A stretch of 64,000 nucleotides of DNA, from positions 121,677-185,676 of the forward strand of contig DINQ01000002.1 of the NCBI GenBank assembly GCA_002426795.1. The letters run 5' to 3'. The notes below the pieces were generated by a model that worked only from the letters and a program-made list of their open reading frames with translations, made no database searches and was not told the origin of the DNA. Numbering within the stretch: position 1 is the first letter of the stretch; the number at the start of each line of letters is the position of its first letter. The position numbers were made by a program, and so were the translations under genes. The DNA is from Bacteroidales bacterium UBA5536 (lineage in GTDB: Bacteria; Bacteroidota; Bacteroidia; Bacteroidales; F082). Positions 35,381 through 43,030 of this stretch are shown one piece after another.

Positions 35381-35386
35381 AATTGA

Positions 35387-36082
35387 TTAAACTTCAAACT
35401 TGTATCCTACGCCTTTAACCGTACGGATGTTTTCGATGCCAATTTTCTCACGGATTTTTCGCACGTGAACGTCAATTGTCCGGTCGCCAACAATCACATT
35501 ATCACCCCAAATCTTCGAAAAAATTTCATCGCGTGTAAACACTTTATTCGGTTTGGAAGCCAATAAGCGCAGCAGTTCAAATTCTTTTTTGGGTAAAATA
35601 ATCTCTTCACCCTTGTTCACAACCAGATAGCGTTCTGAATCAATCACAAAGTCCTTGATTAACAGAGTTTCTGCTGCTGTGTCCTCAACTTCCTGGTATC
35701 GGCGCAGCAGGGCTTTAATTCTGCTGGTGAGCAGTTTGGGCTTGATGGGTTTGGTTACATAATCATCGGCACCGGCATCAAAACCGGCAATCTGTGAATA
35801 ATCTTCACCACGTGCCGTCAGGAATATGACCATGGTATTTTTGAGCGCAGGAATTTGTTTGATTTCTTCGCAGGTGCTGATGCCATCCATCTCGGGCATC
35901 ATCACATCAAGTACAATCAAGTGGGGTATGTCAGCCTTGGCTTTTCGAATGGCCTCTTTTCCATTGCCCGCAGTACTTACGCTAAAACCCTCTTTCTTAA
36001 GATTATAACTCAAAAATTCCAACACATCAATTTCATCATCGACCAATAAAATCCTGAACTTTGAAGTATCCATTTGCTTCAT
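35387..36082 (-). CDS. OmpR/PhoB-type response regulator
   Basis: 231 residues (or 228 from the second ATG at 36073). Receiver domain with the acidic pair in ILLVDDE, phospho-acceptor Asp in HLIVLDVMMPEMDG, and Lys in DYVTKPIK. The C-terminal winged helix is of OmpR type (KEFELLRLLASKPNKVFTR, DRTIDVHVRKIREKIG). It is the cognate partner of the kinase 6 bases downstream. In Bacteroidetes this pair is usually called PhoB/PhoR-like; targets are not evident here. Confidence 0.93.
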   Translation of the reverse strand: MKQMDTSKFRILLVDDEIDVLEFLSYNLKKEGFSVSTAGNGKEAIRKAKADIPHLIVLDVMMPEMDGISTCEEIKQIPALKNTMVIFLTARGEDYSQIAGFDAGADDYVTKPIKPKLLTSRIKALLRRYQEVEDTAAETLLIKDFVIDSERYLVVNKGEEIILPKKEFELLRLLASKPNKVFTRDEIFSKIWGDNVIVGDRTIDVHVRKIREKIGIENIRTVKGVGYKFEV

Positions 36083-36253
36083 TTTGAGCTTGTTGATAAA
36101 AGACCCTAAAAATAGTTTTTTTCTCGAACTTCTAAATGAATTCTACTTGAAATTTACGTTACTATTTGCCCAAAATTTGATATTAATTCTGTTAATACAC
36201 TACAATCTTCTCATTCCTTGTAACAAAGGGCAAGCTTAGTTATAGAAACATCT

Positions 36254-36261
36254 TATTTTTG
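36254..36261 (+). promoter_or_regulatory. -7 box for the PorT-like gene
   Basis: Exact TATTTTTG, about 17 bases before the ATG at 36278, giving a very short leader. Confidence 0.45.
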
Positions 36262-36277
36262 TTGACAAAGTTTGATT

Positions 36278-36904
36278 ATGAAAGCACTTAAATATTTTGA
36301 TTTTTTCTTATTGGCGTTGTTTCTAACGATGGTCATGTCGCCCGTTTTACTAAAATCTCAGAATTTTGAAGGTGGTATCACGGCCGGATTTGCCAGTTCG
36401 CAGGTGGCTGGCGATGGCTACGCAGGCTTTAACAAAGCGGGTGTTTTTGGTGGTTTTTTTGTGCGTCTCCCCATAGCGGAACAATCGGGTCTTCAAATGG
36501 AGCTGGCCTACATCCAGAAAGGTTCGCGCTACAATGAAAAGGCTGATCAGCCTCTTTTACAGCAATATGTTTTGAGGCTGAACTATGTGCACCTGCCTGT
36601 AATTTATCAATATGATATTGGTAAGCTGAGGCTCGAAGCGGGCTTAAGTGTTGATTTTTTAGTGGGTAAATTCGAAGAAAAAAATTACCTCGAAAACACA
36701 TTAAACGACTGGCGAAAGCTTACATTTAATACTGTTTTTGGGGCGCAATACCGATTAACCCAAAACTGGGCAATTGGTTTGCGCACGATCAATTCGGTCA
36801 ATTCCATACGCAAGAACAGTGTTGAAGGCAACGTAAAACGCTATGGAAACACCTTTGGCGCTTTCAATGATGTGCTGCAGTTGTCGCTTTTCTACCGGCT
36901 TTAG
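36278..36904 (+). CDS. Outer-membrane beta-barrel protein, PorT/OmpW-like small barrel
   Basis: 208 residues from the ATG at 36278. Signal peptide (ending LLKSQN), then an eight-strand-type barrel: GGITAGFASSQVAGDG, the FVRLPIAEQSGLQMELAYIQKG repeat style, YVHLPVIYQYDIGKL and the ending LQLSLFYRL. The GxxxGFxxSQVxGD and LQxELxYxxKG motifs are typical of the Bacteroidetes PorT/outer-membrane-protein-beta-barrel family. The stop codon overlaps the stop of the convergent thioredoxin-like gene. Confidence 0.8.
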   Translation: MKALKYFDFFLLALFLTMVMSPVLLKSQNFEGGITAGFASSQVAGDGYAGFNKAGVFGGFFVRLPIAEQSGLQMELAYIQKGSRYNEKADQPLLQQYVLRLNYVHLPVIYQYDIGKLRLEAGLSVDFLVGKFEEKNYLENTLNDWRKLTFNTVFGAQYRLTQNWAIGLRTINSVNSIRKNSVEGNVKRYGNTFGAFNDVLQLSLFYRL

Positions 36905-37464
36905 GAAGCGGATTTCCATTTAATGTTGCATCCTGCTGAGGGAGTTTGCGTTGCAGGAACTTCTTGTCCTTTTAAAACCAAATCAAGGGCTTTGCGCAAG
37001 TCTTTTCCATTGACAGGAATTTCATTTCCTGGCCGGCTTCCATCCAGTTGACCACGATAGACACACTTGTTATTGGCGTCGAAAAGATTAAAATCGGGTG
37101 TGCAGGCAGCATCGTAGGCTTTTGCAACAGTCTGCGATTCATCGTAAAGATAAGCAAAGGGAAAATCATTTTCTTGTGCAAATACTTTCATCTGATCCGG
37201 ACCATCCTGCGGGTAATTAACTGCGTCGTTGGCATTGATAGCAACTACACCTATGCCTTTGGGCATAAACTCTTTACCTATCTGCACAAGCTCCTGTATT
37301 ACGTGTTTCACATAGGGGCAATGGTTGCAGATAAACATTACCAGCGTGCCCTTTTCTCCTTTTATGTCGTTGTATGTCAGAGTATTCCCGCTGATTTGGT
37401 CGGTGAGTGAAAAGGCAGGAGCCAGAAAACCAAGGTCGATGGGTTTGGTGAACGTGAGTGCCAT
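36901..37464 (-). CDS. Thioredoxin-like / AhpC-TSA-fold protein
   Basis: 187 residues, no signal peptide. Thioredoxin fold with a redox CxxC in FICNHCPYVKHV and a later AACTPDFNLFD strand-turn with the cis-Pro. This CNHCPYV subgroup is widespread and annotated as thioredoxin family or peroxiredoxin-like. A third cysteine pair (AGCNIKW) occurs near the C-terminus. Probably a cytoplasmic disulfide reductase or peroxiredoxin-like enzyme; the substrate is not known. It starts 8 bases after the queG stop, in the same direction. Confidence 0.85.
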   Translation of the reverse strand: MALTFTKPIDLGFLAPAFSLTDQISGNTLTYNDIKGEKGTLVMFICNHCPYVKHVIQELVQIGKEFMPKGIGVVAINANDAVNYPQDGPDQMKVFAQENDFPFAYLYDESQTVAKAYDAACTPDFNLFDANNKCVYRGQLDGSRPGNEIPVNGKDLRKALDLVLKGQEVPATQTPSAGCNIKWKSAS

Positions 37465-37472
37465 AATGTAGT

Positions 37473-38414
37473 TTATTTTAGAAATTCAATATTACGTTTG
37501 AGCCCTTCAAACTTTGTTCTTTTAACAGCAGAGTCTTTAAAAAGTTCGTTAAAAGTTGTCTTATCCAGCGTTTGCCAATCAGCTTTTGTCATCTTTTTCA
37601 GTTGATCCGAAAGCCTGAATCGGGCTTCCTGATGAGGTTTTGCAAAACGGTTCCAGGGGCAAACATCCTGACAAATATCACAGCCAAAAATCCAATCTTT
37701 GAATTGAGATTTTAAAGTTTGGGGCAGTGGTCCCCTGTGCTCAATGGTGAGATATGAAATACATTTCCGGGCATCGAGCCGGTGTGCCTCGACCAGGGCT
37801 CCAGTTGGGCAGGCATCAATGCAACGCCGGCAGGTGCCACAGTAATCAGTGATTTCTTTTTGGATGAGCTCCAGTTTGACGGGTAACAACAAGTGACCAA
37901 TAAAAAAGAATGAACCCTTTCGGGGATGAATCAGGCAGGTGTTCTTGCCAATAAAACCCAATCCGCTTTTTTCGGCCCAGGCCCTGTCGAGCACGGGAGC
38001 CGAATCGGTGAATGCCCGTACGCCTTCCATTTTACCCGCTTTATCCTCGATAAAAAGGAGTAACTGTTGCAGTTTCTCGCGGATGACGAAATGATAGTCT
38101 TGACCGTAAGCATACTTAGAAATCTTGAATTGATTTGTTTCAGGAAGCTTTTCTTCTGGAAAATAATTCATCAAAACGGTGACTACCGATTGGGTATTTT
38201 CGACCAATAGCCTGGGATCATAACGTTTTTCTTTGTTACGCTCCAGGTAAGTCATCTCGCCCTGAAAACCATCATCGAGCCATTTTTCCATTTTAGAAGC
38301 ATCGTCATTAAGATGTGTTGCATGCGAAATGCCGCCATCGTCGAAGCCCAGCCTGATGGCTTCTTCAATGATACTTTGGCTGAAGCTGAGGTCGAAATGG
38401 GTCTGATTCTCCAT
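37473..38414 (-). CDS. queG: Epoxyqueuosine reductase QueG
   Basis: 313 residues. Catalyses the last step of queuosine synthesis in tRNA, reducing epoxyqueuosine with cobalamin and two [4Fe-4S] clusters. Cluster ligands are visible in CGTCRRCIDACPTGA and CDICQDVCPWNR. The N-terminal substrate/cobalamin domain has FTDSAPVLDRAWAEKSGLGFIGKN, with the catalytic Asp. The start overlaps the ruvB stop by one base (TAATG). Confidence 0.95.
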   Translation of the reverse strand: MENQTHFDLSFSQSIIEEAIRLGFDDGGISHATHLNDDASKMEKWLDDGFQGEMTYLERNKEKRYDPRLLVENTQSVVTVLMNYFPEEKLPETNQFKISKYAYGQDYHFVIREKLQQLLLFIEDKAGKMEGVRAFTDSAPVLDRAWAEKSGLGFIGKNTCLIHPRKGSFFFIGHLLLPVKLELIQKEITDYCGTCRRCIDACPTGALVEAHRLDARKCISYLTIEHRGPLPQTLKSQFKDWIFGCDICQDVCPWNRFAKPHQEARFRLSDQLKKMTKADWQTLDKTTFNELFKDSAVKRTKFEGLKRNIEFLK

Positions 38415-39445
38415 TATGCACCGTCAAAAAGCGTTCCCTGCACAGGGTTTCGGGTTTTACCCAGATGGGTGTAAGCTTTGTCTGTTGCTTCGCGTCCTCG
38501 CGGGGTGCGCATCAGATAACCTTCCATGATAAGAAAGGGTTCGTAAACCTCTTCGATGGTTCCGCCTTCTTCGCCAACGGCAGTCGCAATGGTGTTGATG
38601 CCTACAGGGCCTCCCTTGAATTTTTCGATGATGGTAAGCAAAATGCGGTTGTCCATCTCGTCAAGTCCATGCTGATCTACATGCAAAGCTTCTAGTCCGA
38701 ATTGAGCGATGCCCAGATCGATTGTGCCGTTTCCTTTGATTTGCGCAAAATCGCGCACCCTGCGCAGCAAAAGGTTGGCAATACGAGGTGTTCCGCGGCT
38801 TCGGCGGGCAATTTCGCTGGCCGCCTGATCCTCGATTGGGACGCGCAGAATGGAGGCAGAACGTTTGATGATGCCCGTAAGCGTTTTGGCATCGTAATAG
38901 GATAAACGCAGGTTGATGCCAAACCTGGAACGCAAGGGAGCTGTCAACAATCCTGAGCGCGTAGTAGCGCCAATCAGGGTAAACGGGTTGATGTTGATTT
39001 GCACGCTGCGCGCGTTGGGGCCGGTTTCGATCATGATATCGATGCGGTAATCCTCCATCGCAGAATAAAGATATTCTTCAACAACAGGGCTCAAGCGGTG
39101 AATTTCGTCGATAAAAAGTACATCGTTTTCTTCCAGATTGGTCAGCAGACCGGCCAAATCGCCGGGTTTGTCTAAAACAGGGCCGGAGGTGATGCGGATG
39201 TTTACCCCCAATTCGTTGGCGATAATGTGCGAAAGAGTTGTTTTGCCCAGACCGGGCGGGCCATGTAGCAGCACATGGTCGAGTGCTTCAGTACGCTGTG
39301 CGGCAGCTTTTACAAAGATGCGCAGGTTTTCTACAACCTGTTCCTGCCCGGCAAAACTGCCAAAGGCATCAGGTCGAAGCACTTTTTCAATCTCTTTCTC
39401 GGCATTGCTAAGCCCGTTTCCGTAAGCGTCAAGATTTTTGTTCAT
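38414..39445 (-). CDS. ruvB: Holliday junction branch migration helicase RuvB
   Basis: 343 residues from the ATG at 39445. AAA+ ATPase with Walker A GPPGLGKTT, Walker B FIDEIHR, sensor 1 ATTRSG, and the C-terminal winged helix (GYLMRTPRGREATDKAY). It drives branch migration with RuvA. The frame stays open to 39523, but a -7 box at 39467-39474 lies inside that extension, so the 39445 start is preferred. Confidence 0.96.
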   Translation of the reverse strand: MNKNLDAYGNGLSNAEKEIEKVLRPDAFGSFAGQEQVVENLRIFVKAAAQRTEALDHVLLHGPPGLGKTTLSHIIANELGVNIRITSGPVLDKPGDLAGLLTNLEENDVLFIDEIHRLSPVVEEYLYSAMEDYRIDIMIETGPNARSVQININPFTLIGATTRSGLLTAPLRSRFGINLRLSYYDAKTLTGIIKRSASILRVPIEDQAASEIARRSRGTPRIANLLLRRVRDFAQIKGNGTIDLGIAQFGLEALHVDQHGLDEMDNRILLTIIEKFKGGPVGINTIATAVGEEGGTIEEVYEPFLIMEGYLMRTPRGREATDKAYTHLGKTRNPVQGTLFDGA

Positions 39446-39466
39446 GAATGGCGATTGCGTTCTGCA

Positions 39467-39474
39467 CAAAAGTA
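39467..39474 (-). promoter_or_regulatory. -7 box for ruvB-queG
   Basis: Minus-strand TACTTTTG, exact consensus, about 22 bases before the ruvB ATG at 39445. It decides the start codon. Confidence 0.5.
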
Positions 39475-39664
39475 CAAAATCTATACACATGCACATTTGC
39501 TGTCTGCCTGCTGTTTCTTTCACAGAAATGAAAAGAGTACTGTTGTTTTTGAAAAATTTATCCTTAAATTAGCTTCGAATTGTAAATTGCAATTGAAGTT
39601 TGAAACTTAAACGCCTTTTGTTTTTATGTGTTAAAATTGAGGGTGTTAGCAAATAACCAGAGCC

Positions 39665-40504
39665 ATGAAAGCGTTAGTTGTAGCTTTTGATTTTTCGAAA
39701 AACGCACTCAACACGCTCGAATATGCCATCATGTATGCCAGGCAAACGGGCGCCGAACTCCATTTGGTTTGGGTAGATAATGAAAACACGCCTGACCCAA
39801 TGATGAACATCGAACAGAGTCTGCGGATCGAAACAAAAAAGTATTTTGATAAAATCGTGGAGCAATATGAGCCTAAACTTGGAAAAGGCAGGTTTCATGT
39901 ACATCTTCGTAAAGGAAAGGTTTACAGCGAAATAGCCATGACAGCGCGACAGGTGGAAGCTGATCTTGTGTTTGCAGGAACGCATGGCATCAGCGGGTAT
40001 GAACGCTTATGGATAGGTTCAAACGCCTACCGTATTGTTACTTCCTCACCCAGTCCTGTCATCACCATCAAGGGTGATTTTGACCACACCAAAGGCCTTC
40101 AGAAAATTCTGCTTCCGCTTGACAGCTCAGCCGAATCTCGACTGAAATTGCCACTGACTGCCCGACTGGCTGAGGCTTTTAATGCAGAAATTCATATTTT
40201 GTTGCTATATAACAGCCCGCTCAAAACCATTAAAAATCGCATGCTGGCGCAGGCTGAAGAAGCTGTCAGGTGCCTTACAGACAGATCAATAGCCAATATT
40301 GTGAAAGAGATAGAAGCCGACAATATGGTTAAAAGTATTTTGCAGTATGCAGCCGAAAGTGATGCCGATCTTCTGTCGATCATGACAGAGCAGGCCAACA
40401 CATCCGGAAATATGTTTTTGGGACCTTATGCACAACAATTGATCAATAATGCGTTAATACCTGTATTGAGTATTCAATCGTCAAATGTTGAAAAAGAATG
40501 GTGA
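39665..40504 (+). CDS. Universal stress protein, tandem UspA domains
   Basis: 279 residues forming two Usp folds (about 1-140 and 145-279). Domain 1 begins ALVVAFDFSKNALNTLEYA and has the nucleotide-loop-like GTHGISGYERLWIGSNAYRIV; domain 2 begins KILLPLDSSAESRL and ends GPYAQQLINNALIPVLSI. Cytoplasmic stress/ATP-binding protein. It is followed at a TGATG junction by a SPOR-like gene and then by a second tandem Usp. The 219 bases before it hold an inverted repeat (CTTCGAATTG...CAATTGAAG, 39572-39597) but no exact -7 box. Confidence 0.9.
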   Translation: MKALVVAFDFSKNALNTLEYAIMYARQTGAELHLVWVDNENTPDPMMNIEQSLRIETKKYFDKIVEQYEPKLGKGRFHVHLRKGKVYSEIAMTARQVEADLVFAGTHGISGYERLWIGSNAYRIVTSSPSPVITIKGDFDHTKGLQKILLPLDSSAESRLKLPLTARLAEAFNAEIHILLLYNSPLKTIKNRMLAQAEEAVRCLTDRSIANIVKEIEADNMVKSILQYAAESDADLLSIMTEQANTSGNMFLGPYAQQLINNALIPVLSIQSSNVEKEW

Positions 40505-40953
40505 TGTCTTTGAAAAAAATATTTTTTATTTCGCTTAACCTTTTGCTGGCTGTGGCAACATTCTCCCAATCTTATTCAGAAGGGAACATAAATGTGCTGC
40601 AGGATCCGCGTGTCGATAGTATCATCAGCATGCAGCGCAGCATCCGTGAAGCCAACCCGCTGATTGATGGATACCGCATTCAGATTTTCATGGAATCAGG
40701 CAATGATGCTGTTGAACGTGCCAACCAGCTGATCGAGAAATTCAACGAAGATTTCCCTGCCATTAAGGCTTACTTGTCGTTTGGCCAGCCCTATTACCGG
40801 GTAAGGGTTGGCGATTTTCGCGACAGACTCGAAGCTGAAGGCCTGCTTACACGCATCAGTCGAAAATATGCTCAGGCTTTTGTCATCCGTGATGAAATTG
40901 AACCACCCGGATTAAGTGCTTTCCCAACCACCTTTAAAGAAGAAATGCCATGA
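40504..40953 (+). CDS. Exported SPOR-domain-like protein
   Basis: 149 residues from the ATG at 40504 (TGATG overlap with the Usp stop; an ATG at 40498 is also possible). A signal peptide (ending ATFSQS) is followed by a short segment and a SPOR fold (about 55-135): GYRIQIFMESGNDAVERANQL and YYRVRVGDFRDRLEAEGLL are its two strand-helix halves. SPOR domains bind denuded peptidoglycan glycan strands. It lies between two cytoplasmic Usp genes and overlaps both. Confidence 0.85.
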   Translation: MSLKKIFFISLNLLLAVATFSQSYSEGNINVLQDPRVDSIISMQRSIREANPLIDGYRIQIFMESGNDAVERANQLIEKFNEDFPAIKAYLSFGQPYYRVRVGDFRDRLEAEGLLTRISRKYAQAFVIRDEIEPPGLSAFPTTFKEEMP

Positions 40954-41801
40954 ATAAAACAATTTTAGTGGGCATCGATTTCTCCGATTGCTCTGTCAAT
41001 GCACTGGAACATGCCATCAACATCGCGCAGAAAGGAACTGCAGATGTGGTAATGGTTTGGGTGAACAAGCCCGATAACACGCAAAATATTTACGATATCC
41101 CCAATACGGATGTGCTTTCCCAGGCGAGCAAAAGGCTCGAAAAACTGGTTGAAACGCATCAGCCAAAACTCACGCAGGGCAAATTGAGCTTTATTACAAG
41201 AAGTGGTAAGGTTTACCAGGAAATAGTAGCAGCTGCAGAAGAGTTGGATGTTTTTTTGATTGTGATCGGCACACACGGATCTTCGGGTTTCGAGGAATTT
41301 TGGATTGGCAGCAATGCCAACCGGATTGTTTCTGCTACCGAAAGACCTATCATCACCATTCGCGGCGGCGTCGACATCAAACGAACCATTTCAAAAATAG
41401 TGATGCCGATCGACAGCACACTTGAAACGCGCCAAAAAGTGCCGATTACTGCACTGCTGGCCAAATATTACGATGCCGAAATCCATATTTTAGCTACGCA
41501 TATCACTTCTGTTGAAGATGTGCGACAGCGCATAAGAGATTATATCGGACAGGTTGAACGTTACCTCAAGGAAAACTACATTCGGTTTGTAGTGGCTGAA
41601 GTGGAGGCTGGCAATGTCACGGATGCAACCATTGAATACGCCACTGGTATAGGTGCCAACCTGATCAGCATTATGGATGAGCAGGAGAAAACAGCGTCCA
41701 ACATCTGGCTCGGACCTTATGCCCAGCAAATGGTCAATCATTCACCTATCCCGGTTTTGGTTGTGCATGCACAGGATTATGTAGCCGGCATTTCGATGTA
41801 A
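40950..41801 (+). CDS. Universal stress protein, tandem UspA domains (second copy)
   Basis: 283 residues, paralogous to the Usp encoded at 39665. Domain 1 starts ILVGIDFSDCSVNALEHA and has GTHGSSGFEEFWIGSNANRIV; domain 2 starts KIVMPIDSTLETRQ and ends GPYAQQMVNHSPIPVLVV. ATGA overlap with the SPOR gene, so the three genes form one transcript. The two Usps may form a heteromer. Confidence 0.9.
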   Translation: MNKTILVGIDFSDCSVNALEHAINIAQKGTADVVMVWVNKPDNTQNIYDIPNTDVLSQASKRLEKLVETHQPKLTQGKLSFITRSGKVYQEIVAAAEELDVFLIVIGTHGSSGFEEFWIGSNANRIVSATERPIITIRGGVDIKRTISKIVMPIDSTLETRQKVPITALLAKYYDAEIHILATHITSVEDVRQRIRDYIGQVERYLKENYIRFVVAEVEAGNVTDATIEYATGIGANLISIMDEQEKTASNIWLGPYAQQMVNHSPIPVLVVHAQDYVAGISM

Positions 41802-41821
41802 GTTCAAAGTTATTAAAAAAC

Positions 41822-41859
41822 AAATCCCACCTTTTTCAGCAGAAGAAGGCGGGATTTTT
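41822..41859. terminator. Bidirectional terminator between usp and fba
   Basis: AAATCCC (41822-41828) and CCTT (41830-41833) pair with AAGG (41846-41849) and GGGATTT (41851-41857). A-run on the left, T-run on the right; it serves both convergent genes. Confidence 0.8.
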
Positions 41860-41876
41860 AATTTGAAAAATACGGT

Positions 41877-42956
41877 TTAATACCTGTTTACGCAGTTCAG
41901 ATCGGCGAAAGCAACTTTGAGTCGTTCGATCATCGATTTTTCTCCTTCGCGCAACCATTTGCGGGGATCGTAGAATTTCTTGTTCGGGCTGTCAGCGCCT
42001 TCAGGGTTGCCGAGTTGCCCCTGAAGATAATCGTGGTTTTTCGCTTCAAATTTGCGGATGCCATCCCAGAAAGCCCATTGTGTATCGGTGTCGATATTCA
42101 TTTTAACAACACCATATCCGAGTGCTTCCTTGATTTTGGCTGGCTCTGAACCTGATCCGCCGTGGAAAACGAAATTAACCGGATTGTCAGTTGTGCCAAA
42201 TTTCTTCTGGATATAAACCTGTGAGTTGTGCAGGATTTTTGGTTCCAACTTCACATTTCCTGGTTTATAAACACCATGCACATTACCAAAGGCTGCTGCA
42301 ATGGTGAAACGATCGCTGACTTTACTCAGGGTTTCGTAAGCCATTGCAACTTCTTCAGGCTGGGTGTAAAGTTTTGAGCTATCGACACCGCTGTTGTCAA
42401 CGCCATCTTCTTCACCACCAGTGATGCCCAATTCGATCTCGAGTGTCATGCCCATTTTCGACATGCGTTTGAGGTATTTGGCACAGATTTCAATGTTTTC
42501 TTCGAGTGGTTCTTCCGACAGGTCGAGCATGTGCGAACTGAACAAAGGCTTGCCATGTTGTGCATAAAATTTTTCTCCGGCATCGAGCAGTCCGTCGATC
42601 CAGGGCAGTAATTTTTTTGCAGCATGGTCGGTGTGCAGAATCACCGGAACACCATACATGGCAGCAATCTGATGGACATGATGTGCGCCAGATACGGCAC
42701 CAGCAATGGCAGCTTTTTCGCCTTCGTTCGAGAGGCCTTTGCCAGCATAAAAGGCTGCACCTCCATTCGAAAACTGAACGATGACAGGAGAATTGACTTC
42801 GCGGGCAGCTTCCATAACTGCGTTCAACGAGTCGGTGCCAATCACATTAACGGCTGGTAATGCAAACTGATGTGCCTTTGCGTAGTGGAAAATGGTTTGA
42901 AGGTCGTCGCCAACTGCAACGCCTGGTTTGATGAGATTTGAGAGTTTTTCTGACAT
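41877..42956 (-). CDS. fbaA: Class II fructose-bisphosphate aldolase
   Basis: 359 residues. Zinc-dependent glycolytic aldolase. Metal-site His in VILHTDHAAKK, class II glycine/acid loop ELGITGGEEDGV, and FHGGSGS with the substrate-phosphate contact. Length and motifs fit the class IIA (E. coli FbaA-like) group. Stand-alone gene; -7 box at 43012-43019. Confidence 0.95.
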   Translation of the reverse strand: MSEKLSNLIKPGVAVGDDLQTIFHYAKAHQFALPAVNVIGTDSLNAVMEAAREVNSPVIVQFSNGGAAFYAGKGLSNEGEKAAIAGAVSGAHHVHQIAAMYGVPVILHTDHAAKKLLPWIDGLLDAGEKFYAQHGKPLFSSHMLDLSEEPLEENIEICAKYLKRMSKMGMTLEIELGITGGEEDGVDNSGVDSSKLYTQPEEVAMAYETLSKVSDRFTIAAAFGNVHGVYKPGNVKLEPKILHNSQVYIQKKFGTTDNPVNFVFHGGSGSEPAKIKEALGYGVVKMNIDTDTQWAFWDGIRKFEAKNHDYLQGQLGNPEGADSPNKKFYDPRKWLREGEKSMIERLKVAFADLNCVNRY

Positions 42957-43011
42957 AATTCGATATGATTTAACTATTGTTGAATGTGTTTTTTTCAGTG
43001 TTTTTATGGTG

Positions 43012-43019
43012 CAAAGTTA
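43012..43019 (-). promoter_or_regulatory. -7 box for fbaA
   Basis: Minus-strand TAACTTTG, exact consensus, about 55 bases before the ATG. Confidence 0.45.
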
Positions 43020-43030
43020 ATGCTTGCAAA

